64,000 nucleotides of DNA from Streptantibioticus parmotrematis. GTDB taxonomy: Bacteria; Actinomycetota; Actinomycetes; Streptomycetales; Streptomycetaceae. The translations under genes and the position numbers were made by a program. The stretch lies in assembly GCF_019890615.1 (NCBI RefSeq), contig NZ_JAINVZ010000017.1, positions 62,001-126,000 of the forward strand, given 5' to 3'. A model generated the notes under the pieces. The model was not told the origin of the DNA. It did not search any database and was given only the letters and a program-made list of their open reading frames with translations. Below, piece by piece: positions 60,674-64,000 of this stretch (within the stretch, counting starts at the first letter, position 1; each line of letters begins with the position of its first letter).

Positions 60674-61558
60674 ATGTTCGATCCCGCGCAGTTGCGCACG
60701 TTCCTCGCGGTCGCCCAGTCGCTGAGCTTCACGCGGGCCGGGCAGCGCCTGGACCTGCGGCAGTCCACGGTGAGCCAGCACGTGCGGAAGCTGGAGGAGG
60801 CGGCCGGGCGGCAGCTGTTCCTGCGCGACACCCACGGGGTCGAGCTGACGGAGGACGGCGAGGCGATGCTCGGGTTCGCGCGCACGATCCTGGACGCCAA
60901 CGAGCGCGCTGCGGCGTTCTTCACCGGTACGCGGCTGCGCGGCAGGCTGCGGTTCGGGGCGTCGGAGGACTTCGTGCTCACCCGGCTGCCGGAGATCCTG
61001 GAGCGCTTCCGCAGCGACCACCCGGAGGTCGACCTGGAGCTGACCGTGGAGCTGTCCGGCACGCTGCACGAGCAACTGGCCGACGGGCGGCTCGATCTGG
61101 TGCTGGGCAAGCGCGGCGCCGGGGAGACGCACGGACGGCTGGTGTGGCGCGACCGGCTGGTGTGGATCGCGGGACCAGGACTGCGGCTGACGGAGGACCC
61201 GCGCGAGACGGTGCCGTTGATCGTCTACCCGCCGCCCAGCATCACCCGGGCCCGGGCGCTGGACGTCCTGGAACGGGCCGGGCGCGGCTGGCACATCACC
61301 TGCACCAGCGGCAGCCTGAGCGGCGTGCGGGCCGCCGCGCTGGCCGGGCTCGGCGTGGTGCCGCACGCGCAGGGCCTCGTCCCGCCGGGGCTGCGCCGCC
61401 TGCCGCCGCACGCGTACGGCCTGCCGGAGCTGGGCGACGTCGACTTCGTGCTGCTGCGCGGGCCGCGCGACGACCGGCGGCGCGGCGGCCACGAGCCGGC
61501 GGACGCGCTGGCCCGCGCGATCCTGGCGGCGGGCGACCGGCTGCACCGCGCGCTGTGA
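60674..61558 (+). CDS. LysR-family regulator next to the BASS transporter
   Basis: A 294-residue LysR protein: winged helix FDPAQLRTFLAVAQSLSFTRAGQRLDLRQS, STVSQHVRKLEEAAGRQLF and the co-inducer domain with FGASEDFVLTRLPEIL. LysR genes commonly stand divergent to BASS-type transporters. The ATG at 60674 follows GGGGGA. The 140-bp gap to the transporter should hold its operator. Inducer unknown. Confidence 0.92.
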   Translation: MFDPAQLRTFLAVAQSLSFTRAGQRLDLRQSTVSQHVRKLEEAAGRQLFLRDTHGVELTEDGEAMLGFARTILDANERAAAFFTGTRLRGRLRFGASEDFVLTRLPEILERFRSDHPEVDLELTVELSGTLHEQLADGRLDLVLGKRGAGETHGRLVWRDRLVWIAGPGLRLTEDPRETVPLIVYPPPSITRARALDVLERAGRGWHITCTSGSLSGVRAAALAGLGVVPHAQGLVPPGLRRLPPHAYGLPELGDVDFVLLRGPRDDRRRGGHEPADALARAILAAGDRLHRAL

Positions 61559-61609
61559 CGGGACGGCGGCGGCGCCCAGGGCACGGGCTCCGGAGGCCCA
61601 GGGCAGCCC

Positions 61610-62581
61610 TCAGCGGCGGCCCTCGTACGTCAGCTGCTTGACCTGCCGCAGGATCGGCGCCGTCTCGACCTGCTGGACACCGGACAGGACGCCGATCTTC
61701 TCGCTGAGATACCGGTACAGCTCGCCGTTGTCGCGGAAGAGGGCGACCGCGACCACGTTGGCCTGCCCGGTGACCGCCGAGGCGAACGCGACCTCGCGGT
61801 GCCCGGCCAGCGCCTCGCCGACCGACGCCAGCGCGGAGGGCGCCACCGTCAGCCACAGCACCGCGCGCACCTCGTAGCCGTACAGCGCCGAGTCGAACTG
61901 CACGTCGACGTAGAGCGCCCCGATCCGGCGCAGGTGCTCCAGCCTGCGCTTGACCGCGGACTCCGACTGATGGGTGGCCGCCTGGAGTTCGGCGAGGGTG
62001 GCCCGCCCGTCCCGGCCGAGCGCCTCCAGCAGCGACTCGTCGACCAGGTCGAGGGTGATGGTGCCGGACGCCGGTTCGACCGGGGGCGGGGCGAGCGCCT
62101 TCGCCTGGGCGGGTTCGAGGGCGTCGGACTTGCTGAACCAGCCGAGCGGGCCGCCGTAGAAAGTGTGCAGCAGGCTGTGCGCGCTGAGCGACACGATCCT
62201 GGGGGTGCGCTGGAGCTTGCCGAACAGCAGCTCGTCGCGTTCGCCCCGGTCGCGGGCGCGCATGGTGCACATCACCTCGGTGCCGCCGGAGGTCAGGCCG
62301 ATCCAGGAGGTGTCGGGGCGGCGGGCCAGCGCGTCGGCGAGCGGTTCGGCCGCGTCGGGGGTGCAGCGCAGCCGCGCGTACCAGCGGGTCTGCCCGAGGC
62401 GTTCCTCGTCGCCGACGCCGATCACCCGCAGGCCCGCCTCGCACAGCCTGCGGTAGCGGCGGGCGACGGTCTGGTCGGAGACACCGAGGACCGCGGCGAA
62501 CCTGCTGAACGGCGCCCGCCCGTCGATCTGGAGGGCCTGGAGCAGCTGGAGGTCCAGTGTGTCGAGCGCGTGGGATTTCAT
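61610..62581 (-). CDS. Double-length Lrp/AsnC-family regulator
   Basis: A 323-residue regulator with two Lrp-like units. The first has a helix-turn-helix (LDTLDLQLLQALQIDGRAPFS, VSDQTVARRYRRLCEAG) and a RAM-like domain; the second begins at about 176 with LDLVDESLLEALGRDGRATLAEL and SESAVKRRLEHLRRIG. This length is twice a typical Lrp (about 150), so it is an intramolecular duplication. It is divergent from the MFS exporter, which it likely regulates. The ATG at 62581 was preferred to GTG 62587. Confidence 0.88.
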   Translation of the reverse strand: MKSHALDTLDLQLLQALQIDGRAPFSRFAAVLGVSDQTVARRYRRLCEAGLRVIGVGDEERLGQTRWYARLRCTPDAAEPLADALARRPDTSWIGLTSGGTEVMCTMRARDRGERDELLFGKLQRTPRIVSLSAHSLLHTFYGGPLGWFSKSDALEPAQAKALAPPPVEPASGTITLDLVDESLLEALGRDGRATLAELQAATHQSESAVKRRLEHLRRIGALYVDVQFDSALYGYEVRAVLWLTVAPSALASVGEALAGHREVAFASAVTGQANVVAVALFRDNGELYRYLSEKIGVLSGVQQVETAPILRQVKQLTYEGRR

Positions 62582-62656
62582 GCGCACCGGTCCTCAGGGT
62601 GTCGGTTTCCGCCGCATACTCGGCGCTGATTGTCAGCTTTCCATGCCTTGAGGTCA

Positions 62657-62672
62657 TCGTATCGACGTACGA
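62657..62672. promoter_or_regulatory. Inverted repeat TCGTA-N6-TACGA before the MFS gene
   Basis: TCGTA (62657-62661), TCGACG, TACGA (62668-62672): a 16-bp near-palindrome in the 118-bp divergent gap between the Lrp-type regulator and the MFS exporter, 27 bp before the MFS start. It is a good operator candidate for the Lrp-type regulator. Confidence 0.5.
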
Positions 62673-62699
62673 CGAACCAAGGGGAACGAGGAACATCCC

Positions 62700-64000
62700 A
62701 TGCGCAAGTGGGGACCGCTGACCGCGGTCTGTCTTGGCACCTTCATGCTGCTGCTGGACGTCACGATCGTGACCGTGGCGCTGCCCGACATGGCGAAGGC
62801 GCTGCACGCCTCGCTGTCCGACCTCCAGTGGGTCATCGACATCTACGCGCTGGCGCTGGCCGCGCTGCTGCTGGGCGCGGGCTCGGCGGCGGACGCCTGG
62901 GGGCGCCGCAGGGTCTACGTGATCGGCACCGTGCTGTTCGCGGGCGCCTCGCTGGCCTGCGGGCTCAGCTCCGGGGCCACGATGCTGGTGGCGATGCGGT
63001 GCGTGCAGGGGATCGGCGGCGCCGCGATGTTCGCCACCACGCTGTCCCTGCTGGGCGCCAACTACTCCGGCCGCGACCGGGGCCTGGCGTTCGGCGTGTG
63101 GGGCGCGGTCTCCGGCGCCGCGGCGGCGCTCGGGCCGGTGCTGGGCGGCCTGCTCACCCAGAGCCTGGACTGGCGCTGGATCTTCTTCGTCAACCTGCCG
63201 GTGTCCGTGCTGGCGGTGGCGCTCACGCTGCGCGTGGTCAAGGAGTCGCGCGGCCACGCCGGGCAGCGCCTCGACATCGGCGGCACCCTGACCTGGACCG
63301 CCTTCGCGGGCGCCGCGACGTACGCGGTGATCAGGGCGGACTCGGTGGGCTGGCTGTCGGCGCGCACCCTGGGCACCCTTGCGGTGGCGGCCGTGGCGCT
63401 GCTGGCGTTCCTGCTGGCCGAGCGGAACGCGGCGCACCCGATGCTGGACCCCCGGCTGTTTCGCAGCGGGTCCTTCGTGGCGGTGATGGCAGCGGCGTTC
63501 GCGCTGAACGCGGCGGCCTTCGGTGTGCTGCCGTACACCTCGATATGGCTGCAGACGGTGCTCGGTTTCAGTCCGCTCAAGGGTGGTCTGGTCATCGTGC
63601 CGCTGGCGACCTGCGCGTTCGTGGTGGCGCTGGTCGGCGGGCGACTGCTGCACGGCGTGCCCGCCCGGTACACGGTCGGCGTCGGCCTGCTGCTGATCGG
63701 CGCGGGCTCGATGGCGCAGGCGGTCCTGGGCGCGGGCTCGGGCTGGGCCGCGCTCACCCCGGGGCTGGCGATCGCGGGCTTCGGCGTCGGGCTCGCCACC
63801 CCGGCGATGTCGCAGGCCGCACTGGCCTCGGTGCCGCCGCACCGGGCGGGCATGGCGGGCGGCGCGGTCAACACCTTCCGGCAGCTCGGCTACGCGCTCG
63901 GCGTGGCGCTGTTCGGCACGCTGGCCGCCTCCCGCATGACGCACTCGCTCACCGGGCACGTCGCCGACCCGCACGGCGCCGCGAGCGCGCTGGCCGGTGG
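62700..64000 (+). CDS. MFS drug-exporter (DHA2-like), C-terminus beyond window
   Basis: At least 433 residues of a major facilitator of the 14-helix DHA2 type. Signature motifs: LDVTIVTVALPDMAKAL (motif D1), GAGSAADAWGRRRVY (motif A) and RCVQGIGGAAMFATTLSLL (motif C region), GLATPAMSQAALASVPPHRAGMAGGAVNTFRQLGYALGVA. Typical role is multidrug or metabolite export driven by protons. ATG 62700 follows GAGGAAC. The reading frame is open to the window end. Regulated, probably, by the divergent Lrp-type protein. Confidence 0.92.
   Translation, partial: MRKWGPLTAVCLGTFMLLLDVTIVTVALPDMAKALHASLSDLQWVIDIYALALAALLLGAGSAADAWGRRRVYVIGTVLFAGASLACGLSSGATMLVAMRCVQGIGGAAMFATTLSLLGANYSGRDRGLAFGVWGAVSGAAAALGPVLGGLLTQSLDWRWIFFVNLPVSVLAVALTLRVVKESRGHAGQRLDIGGTLTWTAFAGAATYAVIRADSVGWLSARTLGTLAVAAVALLAFLLAERNAAHPMLDPRLFRSGSFVAVMAAAFALNAAAFGVLPYTSIWLQTVLGFSPLKGGLVIVPLATCAFVVALVGGRLLHGVPARYTVGVGLLLIGAGSMAQAVLGAGSGWAALTPGLAIAGFGVGLATPAMSQAALASVPPHRAGMAGGAVNTFRQLGYALGVALFGTLAASRMTHSLTGHVADPHGAASALAG

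Overview
The window is high-GC actinobacterial DNA with GTG and ATG starts, many 4-nt ATGA/GTGA stop-start overlaps and Streptomyces-type families (SCO6745-like protein, DUF397/XRE/ATPase trio, DUF6343, MalT-like LuxR regulator). The left third resembles the Streptomyces coelicolor region from the hopanoid cluster to idi. I infer a Streptomyces or close relative. No plasmid origin, integrase, insertion sequence, CRISPR array or rRNA gene was seen. The sequence ends inside genes on both sides.

Layout. (1) 1-6568, minus: hopanoid operon hpnC-hpnD-hpnE-polyprenyl synthase-shc. (2) 7003-13123, minus: six tightly packed genes, namely two CDP-alcohol phosphotransferases, a nucleotidyltransferase, a glycerol-1-phosphate-dehydrogenase-like enzyme, a GT2 glycosyltransferase and an ABC exporter ATPase without a permease. 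This looks like a phospho-polyol or glycolipid pathway. (3) 13485-21798: idi, an ATPase of the anti-sigma type, an atypical crotonase, an SCO6745-family protein, a membrane glycosyltransferase, two transporters and an ABC-F protein. (4) 22023-29007, plus: acyl-CoA carboxylase pair, acyl-CoA dehydrogenase, hydratase and TetR, fitting branched-chain acyl-CoA (leucine/isovalerate or acyclic terpene) breakdown. (5) 29127-36874: DUF6343, a large LuxR regulator, a secreted S53 protease, and a whiJ-like ATPase/DUF397/XRE trio with a striking 12-bp repeat array. (6) 36781-51645: an apparent organosulfur-scavenging island. Two short leader-peptide genes diverge from one intergenic region. One precedes a glutathione-transferase-like gene. 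The other precedes a run of two amino-acid-type ABC importers, a GNAT acetyltransferase, four flavin-dependent monooxygenases and a TauD-like dioxygenase. (7) 51685-54819: amidohydrolase/decarboxylase, a frameshifted SDR, a small dimeric-barrel protein and a divergent LysR. (8) 54843-64000: kinase-like protein, secreted protein, tRNA-Leu, DUF2254, fdhD, a TatA-like gene with a bile-acid-symporter-like transporter and LysR, an Lrp-type regulator and a partial MFS exporter.

The most unusual points are: the divergent leader peptides and the sulfur island they serve, which resembles the Bacillus S-alkylcysteine salvage operon; an unusual number of short tandem duplications that span or adjoin stop codons; the 12-bp iteron array before DUF397; a one-base insertion that breaks the SDR gene and joins its frame to the next gene; a CDP-alcohol phosphotransferase lacking the fourth motif aspartate; and an apparent CTG start. 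All function calls come from reading the sequence and recalled family knowledge; no database search was run.
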